Assembly (NCBI RefSeq): GCF_026340655.1
Contig: NZ_JAPEOZ010000001.1
Coordinates: 9,610,001-9,674,000, forward strand
Direction of reading: 5' to 3'
Source of the DNA: Streptomyces sp. NBC_01275
Lineage (GTDB): Bacteria > Actinomycetota > Actinomycetes > Streptomycetales > Streptomycetaceae
DNA length: 64,000 nt
Shown: positions 20,148-27,923 of the stretch, in pieces
How the letters are laid out: every line of letters begins with the position of its first letter
Numbering within the stretch: position 1 is the first letter of the stretch
Position numbers and translations under genes: made by a program
The notes under the pieces: generated by a model
The model's input: only the letters and a program-made list of their open reading frames with translations
Told to the model about the DNA's origin: nothing
Databases searched by the model: none

Positions 20148-21280
20148 TCTTCAGGACCAGGACCACCCCGACCCGGCCGGCGCTGCGCAAGGTCAGGACC
20201 ACCACCGCCCTGCGCCCCCTGCGCCACCGTCTGGACCCGGCCCGCGTCGAGGAGATCCCCTTCCACGCACCCGACGGCGTCCGCCTCGGCCTCACCCGTA
20301 TCGACACCGCAGACACCGGCCGCCCCGCCGTGCTGCTCCTGCACGGCCACACCGCGTCCGCCGACATGTTCCTGCTCCCCGAGACCCGCAACCTCGTCGA
20401 CTCCCTCCTCGACGACGGCTACGAGCCCTGGCTCCTCGACTGGCGCGGCAGCCGCCGCCTGCCCTACAACGAGACCGGGCAGCGGTACACCTACGACGAC
20501 GTCGCCCTCTACGACATCCCGGCCGCCGTCTCCCGCATCCGCGAACGCATCGGCGACCGCCCCCTGTTCGTGATCGCCCACTGCATCGGCTCCCTCGCCC
20601 TCTCCCTGAGCATGACGGCCGGACTCGTGCCCGGCCTGGCCGGAGTGGTGTCCCAGGGAGTCTTCCTCACCCCGAAGCTGGCCGGCCGCACCTCTCTGCG
20701 CATGTCGGTGGCGGGGGAGCTGCTCAAGACGCGGATCGACCACATCCCGGTCGACTTCCGAAAGGTCGGCTTCCGATCCAAGTACACCCCTCTCTTCGCC
20801 CTCGCCTCCCGCAAGGCCGACTGCCCGGACCCCACCTGCCAGATCCTGCACAACTCGGCCTGGGGGACCGGAGCTTCGCTCTTCGTCCACGAGAACCTCG
20901 CCGAGGCCGCCCATGACCGGCTCGCCGAACTGCTCGGCCCCGCGCCGCTGTGGATCCTGCCCCACCTGCGCCGCATCGAGCTCGCCCGCAGCGTGGTGCG
21001 CTGGCACGACACCGACCAGCGCTACCGTGCCCTGCCGTCCAACGCGCTCGACGCGGCCGCCCGCATCGACACCCCCGTCCTGCTGCTGGCCGGCAGCGAG
21101 AACGGACTGTGGCTGGACTCCCAGCAGCTCTGCCACGACGTCCTCGCCCGACGGCAGCCCCAACTGGACGTCCGCTACACGGAGATACCGGGCTACGGTC
21201 ACCTCGACACGTTCCTCGGCCGGGGCGCCGCGCTCGACGTGTTCGGACACATCCTCGATTTCCTCGACGAACGACGGTGA
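20144..21280 (+). CDS. Alpha/beta hydrolase with Cys at the nucleophile elbow
   Basis: A 378-residue alpha/beta-fold protein, start codon overlapping the reductase stop (ATGA), so translationally coupled. Family features: HAPDGVRLGLTR entry strand, LLLHGHTAS oxyanion strand, WLLDWRGS, YTYDDVALYDIPAAV, CPDPTCQILHNSAWG, and the closing EIPGYGHLDTFLGRGAALD with the catalytic-type His. The elbow reads AHCIGS, putting Cys147 where most hydrolases have Ser. The sequence closely resembles the C-terminal hydrolase domain of GMC cholesterol-oxidase fusion proteins. No signal peptide. It may move or cleave the acyl product made by the upstream enzymes; acyltransfer is as plausible as hydrolysis given the Cys. 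Confidence 0.8.
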   Translation: MIFRTRTTPTRPALRKVRTTTALRPLRHRLDPARVEEIPFHAPDGVRLGLTRIDTADTGRPAVLLLHGHTASADMFLLPETRNLVDSLLDDGYEPWLLDWRGSRRLPYNETGQRYTYDDVALYDIPAAVSRIRERIGDRPLFVIAHCIGSLALSLSMTAGLVPGLAGVVSQGVFLTPKLAGRTSLRMSVAGELLKTRIDHIPVDFRKVGFRSKYTPLFALASRKADCPDPTCQILHNSAWGTGASLFVHENLAEAAHDRLAELLGPAPLWILPHLRRIELARSVVRWHDTDQRYRALPSNALDAAARIDTPVLLLAGSENGLWLDSQQLCHDVLARRQPQLDVRYTEIPGYGHLDTFLGRGAALDVFGHILDFLDERR

Positions 21281-21347
21281 CGGCGAGCCCGACGGCCGGT
21301 TACCGTACGCGGCAGTAACAGACGGCACCGCACCGCAGGAGGCACCC

Positions 21348-22130
21348 ATGCCGCAGCTCGAAGTCGACGGCGCGACACTGACGTACGACGACGAGGGCCC
21401 GCGCGACGGCGACGGCGTGCCCGTGGTGTTCGTGCACGGCTGGACGGCGAACCGGCGCCGCTGGGACCACCAGGTCGCCCACTTCGCCGCGAGCCGTCGG
21501 GTGATCCGGTTCGACCTGCGCGGGCACGGCGAGAGCGGCGGGGCGGGCGTGAAGACGGTCCAGGAGCTGGCCGGAGACCTTCTCGCCCTCCTCGACCACC
21601 TCGAGATCGAGCGGTTCGTGCTGGTCGGCCACTCGATGGGCGGGATGATCTCGCAGACCGTCGCGCTCTCCCACCCCGACCGCGTCGAGCGGCTGGTGCT
21701 GGTGAACTCCATCGCCCGCATGACGTACAGCCGCGGCCGCGGGCTGCTGATGGCGGCCTCCACGCTCGTCCCCTTCAAGCTGTTCGTCGCGACCAACATC
21801 CAGCGCGCCTTCGCCCCCGGCTACCCGAAGGACGAGATCCGCGCGTACATCAAGTCCTCCGCCGACACCCCGCGCGAGGTCGTGATGACGCTGTACGGCG
21901 CCATGCGGGCCTTCGACGTCCTGGACCGCGTCGGGGAGATCCGGACCCCCACCCTGATGATCCACGGCTACTACGACATCCAGCTGCCGGTGAAGCAGAT
22001 GCTGCGGATGGCGAAGGCCTACCCGGACGCCACCGTCCGCATCCTGGACGCCGGCCACGAACTCCCCGTGGAGAAGCCGGCCGAGCTGACGGCCGCGATC
22101 GACGCCTTCGTGAGCGCCAAGCCTTCCTAG
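21348..22130 (+). CDS. Alpha/beta hydrolase, Ser type
   Basis: A 260-residue canonical alpha/beta hydrolase. PVVFVHGWTANRRRWDHQ gives the oxyanion loop, FDLRGHGESG the strand 4 turn, LVGHSMGGM the nucleophile elbow with Ser96, and a C-terminal DAGHELPVEKP the catalytic His, with the acid in the preceding HGYYDI region. Ribosome site CAGGAGG lies well placed before ATG 21348. It follows the Cys-type hydrolase by 67 bp and is probably the last gene of the FAAL/PKS transcription unit. Substrate unknown; it could be an editing thioesterase, esterase or lipase of the pathway. Confidence 0.85.
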   Translation: MPQLEVDGATLTYDDEGPRDGDGVPVVFVHGWTANRRRWDHQVAHFAASRRVIRFDLRGHGESGGAGVKTVQELAGDLLALLDHLEIERFVLVGHSMGGMISQTVALSHPDRVERLVLVNSIARMTYSRGRGLLMAASTLVPFKLFVATNIQRAFAPGYPKDEIRAYIKSSADTPREVVMTLYGAMRAFDVLDRVGEIRTPTLMIHGYYDIQLPVKQMLRMAKAYPDATVRILDAGHELPVEKPAELTAAIDAFVSAKPS

Positions 22131-22160
22131 AGGACCTGTCCGGCCGCCCCCCGGCCCACT

Positions 22161-23615
22161 TCAGTCGAAGCTGTCCGGGTCCGCCGCCTTCCAGTCCGCC
22201 TCCCACGAGGGCGGCGGCCCGGCGAGCAGCGCGCCCCGCTCCAGCCACTCGTACAGCTCGGTGTAGGAGCGGAGCGTCGCAGGGTCCGTACGGCGCACCA
22301 GATGCCCGGGGCCGAGCGCCCCTGGTTCCGTCACGCCCAGCGCCGCCATGATCCGGACGGCGCTGCGGACCGTGGCCCGCTGGTAGCGGTGCACGCGCCG
22401 GGACTTGTCGGCCACGTCCAGGGCCCGCGCCCGCAGCGGGTCCTGGGTGGCGATTCCGGCCGGACAGGTGTTGGCGTGGCAGCGGCCGACCCCGACGCAG
22501 CCCAGGGCACGCATCATCGCGCGGCCCGCGTTGGCGTAGTCGGCGCCCAGGGCGAGCCGTCCGACGATGTCCGCGCCCGTGGCGATCCGCCCGCTCACCC
22601 CGATCCGCACCCGATCCCTGAGGCCGACGCCGACGAGCGCGTTGTGCACGGTGATCAGCCCCTCGGTCAAGGGCATGCCCAGGAGGCCGGCGAACTCCGT
22701 CGGCCCCGCGCCCGTACCGCCCTCCGCCCCGTCCACCACCACGAAGTCCGGCGTCACCCCCTCCGCCGCCATCGCCCGGCACACCGCGAGGAACTGCCGC
22801 CGCGACCCCACGCACAGCTTGAACCCGGTCGGCTTGCCGCCCGCCAGCTCCCGCATCCGCGCCAGGAACAGCACCAGCTCCCGCGGCGTCGCGAACACCC
22901 GGTGCAGCGGCGGCGAGATCACCGTCTCGCCCTCCGGGACGCCCCGCGCCCGCGCGATCTCGGCGCTCACCTTCGCCCCCGGCAGCACTCCGCCGAACCC
23001 CGGCGCCGCCCCCTGCGAGATCTTCAGCGACACGCACTTCACCTCGGGCAGCGCCGCCCGGTCCGCGAACTCCCGTGCGTCGAAGCCCCCGTCGGAGGTC
23101 CGACAGCCGAAGTACCCCGTCCCGATCTCCCAGATGAGATCGCCGCCCCCGCGCAGATGGTGGTCCGACAGCCCGCCCTCCCCGGTGTCGTGCGCGAAAC
23201 GGCCCAGCGCCGCACCCCGGTTGAGGGCGAGGACCGCATTCGGGGACAGCGCCCCGAAGCTCAGCGCGGACACGTTCAGCAGCGCCATGTCGTACGGCAG
23301 GGCGCAGTCCGGCCCGCCCACCCGCACCCTCGGCTCCTCCTCGGGCGGCTCGACCGGGGCCATCGACGGCACCAGGTACTCGTCGTCGTCCTGCCGGGCG
23401 CCGGGCGCGGGCGGCGTCGGATACAGCAGCCGGCCGACCAGGGGATGGGTGCGCAGGACCGAACGCCGACGCTGGCACAGGTCCCACAGGCCCACGGCGG
23501 TCAGCGCGAGCAGCGGGGCCGCCGCGCCCCACCACCCGGCGGACACGGCGCACGACACGACCACCGCCCCCGCCGCACTCAGGGCGACCAGCAGCAGGGA
23601 CGCGTAGCCGCGCAC
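22161..23615 (-). CDS. FMN-binding glutamate synthase-related membrane-anchored protein
   Basis: 484 residues. The N-terminus has two hydrophobic segments (LLLVALSAAGAVVVSCAV and AAAPLLALTAVGLW), suggesting a membrane anchor. The rest is the FMN/Fe-S alpha-subunit domain of glutamate synthase: FKLCVGSRRQFLAVC, DFVVVDGAEGGTGAGPTEF for flavin/substrate binding, and Cys373, Cys379, Cys384 in GCVGVGRCHANTCPAG matching the 3Fe-4S motif. It lacks the glutaminase domain, so it is not a full GOGAT. Start GTG at 23615 directly follows the TGA of the upstream hydrolase gene (TGAGTG), implying a two-gene operon. The physiological reaction of these stand-alone proteins is unknown to me. Confidence 0.8.
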   Translation of the reverse strand: MRGYASLLLVALSAAGAVVVSCAVSAGWWGAAAPLLALTAVGLWDLCQRRRSVLRTHPLVGRLLYPTPPAPGARQDDDEYLVPSMAPVEPPEEEPRVRVGGPDCALPYDMALLNVSALSFGALSPNAVLALNRGAALGRFAHDTGEGGLSDHHLRGGGDLIWEIGTGYFGCRTSDGGFDAREFADRAALPEVKCVSLKISQGAAPGFGGVLPGAKVSAEIARARGVPEGETVISPPLHRVFATPRELVLFLARMRELAGGKPTGFKLCVGSRRQFLAVCRAMAAEGVTPDFVVVDGAEGGTGAGPTEFAGLLGMPLTEGLITVHNALVGVGLRDRVRIGVSGRIATGADIVGRLALGADYANAGRAMMRALGCVGVGRCHANTCPAGIATQDPLRARALDVADKSRRVHRYQRATVRSAVRIMAALGVTEPGALGPGHLVRRTDPATLRSYTELYEWLERGALLAGPPPSWEADWKAADPDSFD

Positions 23616-25259
23616 TCAGCCCTCGTCCTCGTCCGGCCCGCAGGAACTGCCGCTGGGCGGCAGGGAGCCGTACAGCAGGAAGTCGTCGACCTTGCGGTGC
23701 ACGCACTTGGACGACCCGTAGCCGGTGTGGCCCTCGCCCTTGTTGTCGAGCACCACGGCCGAGGAACCGAGCCGCCTCGCCGTCTCCACGGTCCAGCGGT
23801 ACGGCGTCGCCGGGTCGCCGCGGGTGCCGACCAGCAGCATCTTCGGCGTACCGAGGTTCTTCACCTCGTCGCGGATGAAGTCGGTGCCCTTCGGGCGGCC
23901 GTAGCAGGTCAGGACCTCGGTGAGCCGGTACTGGCCGAACACCGGCGACGCCTCGTCGTAGGCGGCGCGCAGCCGTTGCAGGTCCGCGGCGATCTGCCCG
24001 GCGCTGGGGCGGTCCGGGTCGTCCGCGCAGTTGATCGCCATCAGGGCCGCCGGCAGGTTGTCGAGGGGGACGTCCTCCTCGTCGACGAGCGCCCCGGGGG
24101 AGGGCGTGCCGCCGCCCGGGTCCCGCGGCGGGAGGGTCATGCCGCCGGTCGCGAAGGCCATGACCCCGCTGGTGTCGCCGCTCTCGACGAGCTGGGCGAG
24201 CGCCCGCTCCAGCGACGGCCACAGCTCCTTGCTGTACAGCCCCTGCCCGAGGGCGCCCACCAGGTCCTGGCCGGAGAACGCGTCGCCGAAGTCCGTCGGC
24301 ACCGGGTCCTCGTCCAGCGAGCGCACCAGCCGGACGACCTCCTGCCGGGCCACCCGCGGATCCTGCCCGAACGGGCAGGCGATGTCCTTCACGCACCAGC
24401 CGACGAAGTCGTCCAGCGCCACCTGCTGGCCCCGGGCGCCCGCGATGCCCTGCTCCGCGAGCGGCTCGGTCAGCGTGTCGACGCCGTCGAGGACCATCCG
24501 GCCCACCTTGTGCGGGAACTGGGCGGCGTAGACCGCGCCGAGCCGGGTGCCGTAGGAGAAGCCGAGGTAGTTGAGCTTCCTGTCGCCGAGCGCCTGCCGC
24601 ATCACGTCCAGGTCCCGGGCGGCGTCGACCGTGCCGATGTGCGGCAGGACCGGCCCGGAGTGCTCGGCGCAGGCGGCGGCCGCCTTCTTCAACCGGGCCA
24701 GGAGCACCGGGGGATCGCTGAGCGCCGGGTCGTCGTCGACGGCGGCGAACGCGTCGTCGTCCCCGTCCCCGCAGCTCACGGGCGAGGACCGGCCGACGCC
24801 CCGGGGGTCGAAGGCGACCACGTCGTAGCCGTCGGTCAGGTCCATGAACTCCTTGCCGCCGTAGGCGAGCTCGGGGACGCCCGCGCCGCCGGGGCCGCCG
24901 AAGTTCAGCAGCACCGAGCCCCGTTTCGTGCCGGTGGCCCGATAACGGGCGAGCGCCAGGTCGAGGGAGCCGGCCTTGGGGCGGGCGTAGTCGAGGGGCA
25001 CGGTCACCTTGCCGCACTGCAGATCGTGGGGCATGCCGTCGCCCCGGCACGCCGACCAGGAGATCTTCTGGTCGTAGAACCGCGAGAGGTCCGGGCCGTC
25101 GTCTCCGCCAGCGTCTCCGCTCGCGCTTCCGTTTCGGTTTCCGTTCGCGTTCCCGGGCGCGGCCGTCGTCGGCGGGCCCGCGCCCAGCAGGGTCAGTGCG
25201 GCGGCCGCGGCGAGCGCACAGCGGCGCAGCCCGGGCCCCGTCGACAGCATGGCCAGCAT
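23616..25259 (-). CDS. Secreted TAP-like alpha/beta hydrolase (tripeptidyl aminopeptidase type)
   Basis: 547 residues with a signal peptide (LRRCALAAAAALTLLGAG, Ala-rich cleavage near 33) and a Gly/Asn-rich linker. Catalytic features of the Streptomyces SlpD/SlpE and tripeptidyl aminopeptidase group: NFGGPGGAG oxyanion region, FDPRGVGRSSP, elbow GFSYG with Ser235, VGTRGDPATPY acid region, NKGEGHTGYG His and the C-terminal SSKCVHRKVDDFLLYG TAP-like tail. Expected to act outside the cell as a peptidase. GGAGG ribosome site is well placed before ATG 25259. It is the first gene of a pair with the glutamate-synthase-like gene and divergent from the chaplin. Confidence 0.88.
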   Translation of the reverse strand: MLAMLSTGPGLRRCALAAAAALTLLGAGPPTTAAPGNANGNRNGSASGDAGGDDGPDLSRFYDQKISWSACRGDGMPHDLQCGKVTVPLDYARPKAGSLDLALARYRATGTKRGSVLLNFGGPGGAGVPELAYGGKEFMDLTDGYDVVAFDPRGVGRSSPVSCGDGDDDAFAAVDDDPALSDPPVLLARLKKAAAACAEHSGPVLPHIGTVDAARDLDVMRQALGDRKLNYLGFSYGTRLGAVYAAQFPHKVGRMVLDGVDTLTEPLAEQGIAGARGQQVALDDFVGWCVKDIACPFGQDPRVARQEVVRLVRSLDEDPVPTDFGDAFSGQDLVGALGQGLYSKELWPSLERALAQLVESGDTSGVMAFATGGMTLPPRDPGGGTPSPGALVDEEDVPLDNLPAALMAINCADDPDRPSAGQIAADLQRLRAAYDEASPVFGQYRLTEVLTCYGRPKGTDFIRDEVKNLGTPKMLLVGTRGDPATPYRWTVETARRLGSSAVVLDNKGEGHTGYGSSKCVHRKVDDFLLYGSLPPSGSSCGPDEDEG

Positions 25260-25583
25260 CAGTGCCTCCAGGGACGCCCCGCAGCGGACCGGGACATGAC
25301 GTCCTCGATCACGATAAGCGGCCTCCGGACGGCCCGCCTCCGGACGGGCGGGGGCACCGGACAGGCGGGCAGGAGGGCGGTGCGGGAGGGCAGGAGGGCG
25401 GTGTGGGAGGGCCCGCGTCCTTGCGGCGCACGCCCGAGGAGCGTATTCGACGGGTTTGCCACAGGTTCGACGTGGGTGACGCCCAATGGGGTGAAAGGGC
25501 GTTTGGCCATAACTCGGAGGGTTGGTCCGCGTTGATCGGGTGCGGGCGAGTGCCCGCGACCATGTCTGGAAGGCAAGGACCCC
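25260..25583. other. Divergent region between hydrolase and chaplin genes
   Basis: 324 bp without a gene. It includes a G-rich tandem repeat around 25375-25425 (units of GGCAGGAGGGCGGTG type) and the sigma-BldN-type promoter of the chaplin gene at 25508-25535. Confidence 0.6.
25508..25535 (+). promoter_or_regulatory. Candidate sigma-BldN promoter of the chaplin gene
   Basis: CATAAC (25508-25513), a 16-bp spacer and CGTTGA (25530-25535). This matches at 11 of 12 positions the CGTAAC-N16-CGTTGA pattern I recall for the S. coelicolor BldN-dependent bldM promoter, and chaplin genes are known BldN targets. The -10 ends 48 bp before the ATG. Confidence 0.65.
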
Positions 25584-26321
25584 ATGAAACGGGTTACCCG
25601 AAACAGTGTGATCGCTGTCGCAGCCGCCTCCGGCGCGATGGCGGTGGTGCTGCCCGCGCACGCCGACTCCGCGGCCGTCGGCGCCGAGGCCCGCTCGCCC
25701 GGGCTGATCTCCGGCAACGGCGTCCAGCTGCCGGTGAACCTCCCGGTGAACCTGTGCGGCAACACCGTGAACGTCGTGGGCGTGCTGAACCCCGCCGCGG
25801 GCACGGCCTGTGCCAACAAGGGCGCCGGGGCCGGCGCCGGGACGGCGGCCGGAGCAGGGACAGGGGCGGCGGCTGAGGGCGGCGCGACCGACTCGCCCGG
25901 CGTCGTCTCCGGCAACGGCGTCCAGTTGCCGGTCCACCTCCCGGTGAACGCCAGCGGCAACAGCGTGAACGTCGTCGGCATCCTGAACCCGGCGATCGGC
26001 AACGAGTCCGTGAACACCTCAGAGAAGGAGCCCGCCCACCCCGCACACCCCGCCCACCCCGTCGCACCCGCCCACCCCGCCGAGTCCGCGCCGCAGCCGC
26101 AGTCGCCGACGCGCCACACGCCGCCCGCAAAGACCGAGACCCACCCGGGCCCGAAGACCGTCCCGGCCGCCCCCGAACCCGAGGGCGCCGCCCCCGAGAC
26201 CGTGCCCTCCCTCGCCCGTACCGGAGCCGACGGCACGCTGTCGGCCCTCGCGGGCAGTACGGCCATGGTGCTCGGCGGAGCGGCCCTCTACCGCCGGTTC
26301 CGCCCGCGCACGGAGCGCTGA
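25584..26321 (+). CDS. Long chaplin with two chaplin domains and sortase signal
   Basis: 245 residues. Signal peptide (VIAVAAASGAMAVVLPAHA), chaplin domain 1 at about 38-76 (SGNGVQLPVNLPVNLCGNTV, NVVGVLNPAAGTAC) with the usual two Cys, a Gly/Ala linker, chaplin domain 2 at about 104-141, a long Pro/His/Ala-rich spacer, and a C-terminal LARTG (210-214), hydrophobic stretch and Arg-rich tail, the class E sortase LAXTG signal. Long chaplins are anchored to the wall of aerial hyphae and help make the hydrophobic surface layer. Domain 2 lacks both Cys (SGNSVNVVGILNPAIGNES), so it cannot form the usual disulfide. Probably ChpA/B/C type; I cannot say which. Confidence 0.93.
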   Translation: MKRVTRNSVIAVAAASGAMAVVLPAHADSAAVGAEARSPGLISGNGVQLPVNLPVNLCGNTVNVVGVLNPAAGTACANKGAGAGAGTAAGAGTGAAAEGGATDSPGVVSGNGVQLPVHLPVNASGNSVNVVGILNPAIGNESVNTSEKEPAHPAHPAHPVAPAHPAESAPQPQSPTRHTPPAKTETHPGPKTVPAAPEPEGAAPETVPSLARTGADGTLSALAGSTAMVLGGAALYRRFRPRTER

Positions 26322-26393
26322 GCCTCCCTTTGTGACCCGTGGGGGCGGGAGCCGGGAAGGCCCCCGCAGTGTCCCGCCGGTCCCCGAAGGTCT

Positions 26394-26435
26394 CCGCAGG
26401 CCCCCGCCGGTTCTCGCCGGAAGGGGGGCCTGCGG
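26394..26435 (+). terminator. Terminator after the chaplin gene
   Basis: A 12-bp GC stem (CCGCAGGCCCCC with GGGGGCCTGCGG) around an 18-base loop that itself can pair, with no T-run. It lies 73 bp after the chaplin stop and just before the GNAT gene promoter. Confidence 0.65.
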
Positions 26436-26464
26436 CCGTGCTCGCCTGGACGGCCGTAATTGCG

Positions 26465-26493
26465 TTGTCGGGACCGCTTCAGGGTGCTGAAGT
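26465..26493 (+). promoter_or_regulatory. Possible leaderless promoter of the GNAT gene
   Basis: TTGTCG (26465-26470), 17-bp spacer, TGAAGT (26488-26493), then six bases to ATG 26500. There is no good ribosome site upstream, so transcription from the A of the ATG (leaderless mRNA) is likely. Confidence 0.4.
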
Positions 26494-26499
26494 GGGCGT

Positions 26500-27276
26500 A
26501 TGGATCATGCCGCGGTACTCGCCCTGTACGACCAGGAGATGCGCGAAGGCGCGCGCCCCGAGAGCTCCGACGCCCGTGTCGAACGGACCGGGGGCGTGGT
26601 CCGCCACGTCGGCGCGGAGGGCGGCTGGAACGGCGTTCTCTGGTCGGACCTGGACGCGGTCGACGCCGACGCCGTGATCGCCGCGCAGATCGCCTACTTC
26701 GGCGGGCGCGGCCGCGACTTCGAGTGGAAGCTCCATGGGCACGACCGGCCGGCCGACCTCGGGCGACGGCTGACGGCGGCCGGGTTCACGGCCGAGCCGC
26801 AGGAGACCCTGATGATCAGCGAGACGAGCGCCCAGCTCGTCGACGCCACGCCGCCGGAGGGCGTCCGCATCGTCCCCGTCACCGACCGGGCCGGCGTGGA
26901 GCTGATGGTCGAGGCGAACGAGAAGGCGTTCGGACGCGACGGCTCCTGGCTGCGGGACATGCTGGTCCCGCGCCTCGCCGCCGACCCGGACGGGATCGTC
27001 GCCCTGCTCGCCCTCGCCGGGGACGTGCCGGTGAGCTCGGCGCGCATGGAGCTGATCCCCGGGACGGGGTTCGCCGGACTGTGGGGCGGCGGCACCGTCG
27101 AGGAATGGCGTGGGCGCGGCATCTACCGGACCCTGGTCGCCCACCGCGCCCATATCGCCGCCGACCGCGGCTACCGCTACCTCCAGGTCGACGCCTCCGA
27201 CCAGAGTCGGCCCATCCTGGAACGCCTCGGCTTCGCGGCGCTGAGCACGACCACGCCGTACATGTACATGCCGTAG
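26500..27276 (+). CDS. GNAT-family N-acetyltransferase
   Basis: 258 residues. The C-terminal half contains the acetyl-CoA site of GNAT enzymes: GLWGGGTVEEWRGRGIYRTL, with the RGRGIY pyrophosphate loop, then LQVDASDQSRPILERLGF, the beta6-7 substrate end. The N-terminal 120 residues look like a degenerate second GNAT fold, a common arrangement in Streptomyces. Acceptor unknown. The gene stands alone between a terminator and a convergent GlsB-type gene. The start ATG at 26500 lacks a ribosome site and is probably leaderless. Confidence 0.85.
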   Translation: MDHAAVLALYDQEMREGARPESSDARVERTGGVVRHVGAEGGWNGVLWSDLDAVDADAVIAAQIAYFGGRGRDFEWKLHGHDRPADLGRRLTAAGFTAEPQETLMISETSAQLVDATPPEGVRIVPVTDRAGVELMVEANEKAFGRDGSWLRDMLVPRLAADPDGIVALLALAGDVPVSSARMELIPGTGFAGLWGGGTVEEWRGRGIYRTLVAHRAHIAADRGYRYLQVDASDQSRPILERLGFAALSTTTPYMYMP

Positions 27277-27330
27277 AGCCGCGCCGGTGGACGCCGGCTC
27301 CGCTGCCTGGGCCGACCGTCCGTCCCGCGT

Positions 27331-27365
27331 GTCCCGAACGGTCGGCGGCCGAAGCCGTTCGGGAC
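27331..27365. terminator. Bidirectional hairpin between GNAT and GlsB-type genes
   Basis: An 11-bp perfect stem GTCCCGAACGG / CCGTTCGGGAC with a 13-base loop between two convergent genes; it can serve both. Confidence 0.7.
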
Positions 27366-27404
27366 CGTGACGCGCGAAGTTCCCTCCCGCGCGCTCACCT
27401 GTGC

Positions 27405-27668
27405 TCAGCGGCGCGCCTTGGACCGGTCGAGCGCCGCGACGCCCACCGCCGCCAGACCGATCTGGATGAGCCACTCGATCCAGTCGACGCCCTTGGTGTC
27501 GGCGACGCCGAAGCCCGCGGCGATCGCGGAGCCGATCAACGCGGCCACGATGCCGACGAGGATCGTCCACAGGATGCCGATGCGCTGACGCCCCGGCACG
27601 ACGAGCCGCCCCAGAACACCGACGATGACGCCGATCAGCACGGCACTGATGATTCCGTCGATCTCCAT
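27405..27668 (-). CDS. GlsB/YeaQ/YmgE-family small membrane protein
   Basis: 87 residues, three hydrophobic helices with the family pattern: IISAVLIGVIVGVLGRLVVPG, then GILWTILVGIVAALIGSAIA, then WIEWLIQIGLAAVGVAAL. Members are small inner-membrane proteins raised during stress; the exact role is unknown. Strong ribosome site GGGGAGGAG before ATG 27668. It is divergent from the secreted-protein gene across a region with a long hairpin (27822-27857). Confidence 0.88.
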   Translation of the reverse strand: MEIDGIISAVLIGVIVGVLGRLVVPGRQRIGILWTILVGIVAALIGSAIAAGFGVADTKGVDWIEWLIQIGLAAVGVAALDRSKARR

Positions 27669-27821
27669 CTCCGCTCCTCCCCTCTTCTGCTGTTGGAGTG
27701 CATGTGCCCGCTGAAGGGTGGGGCAGTCCGTTCCGCTTGTCGCCGCCCGCGTTGTTGCCGCCTTATTGCCCGCGCTTGATGTTCAGCGCGCAGTCATGCC
27801 ATGTACCTTTCAATCGTTCCA

Positions 27822-27857
27822 CGCGTGTAGAACCCTCGAATGCGAGGTCTACGCGCG
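27822..27857. promoter_or_regulatory. Imperfect long inverted repeat in divergent region
   Basis: Left arm CGCGTGTAGAACCCTCG (27822-27838) pairs with right arm CGAGGTCTACGCGCG (27843-27857) with one mismatch or wobble and a two-base bulge around the tetraloop AATG. It lies 66 bp before the ATG of the secreted protein and 154 bp before that of the GlsB-type protein. Could be an operator or a 5' UTR hairpin. Confidence 0.4.
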
Positions 27858-27923
27858 CAGATCGACACTCCGCACCCGCACCCGCCTCGTCTCCCTCCCC
27901 ACCCCCTCACGGAGGTTCGCCGG

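Noticed and set aside
1668..22130. TTA (bldA-dependent) codons in the PKS locus
   Set aside because: The TTA triplets I noticed in the window were intergenic or out of frame. I did not do an exhaustive count, so no claim is made.
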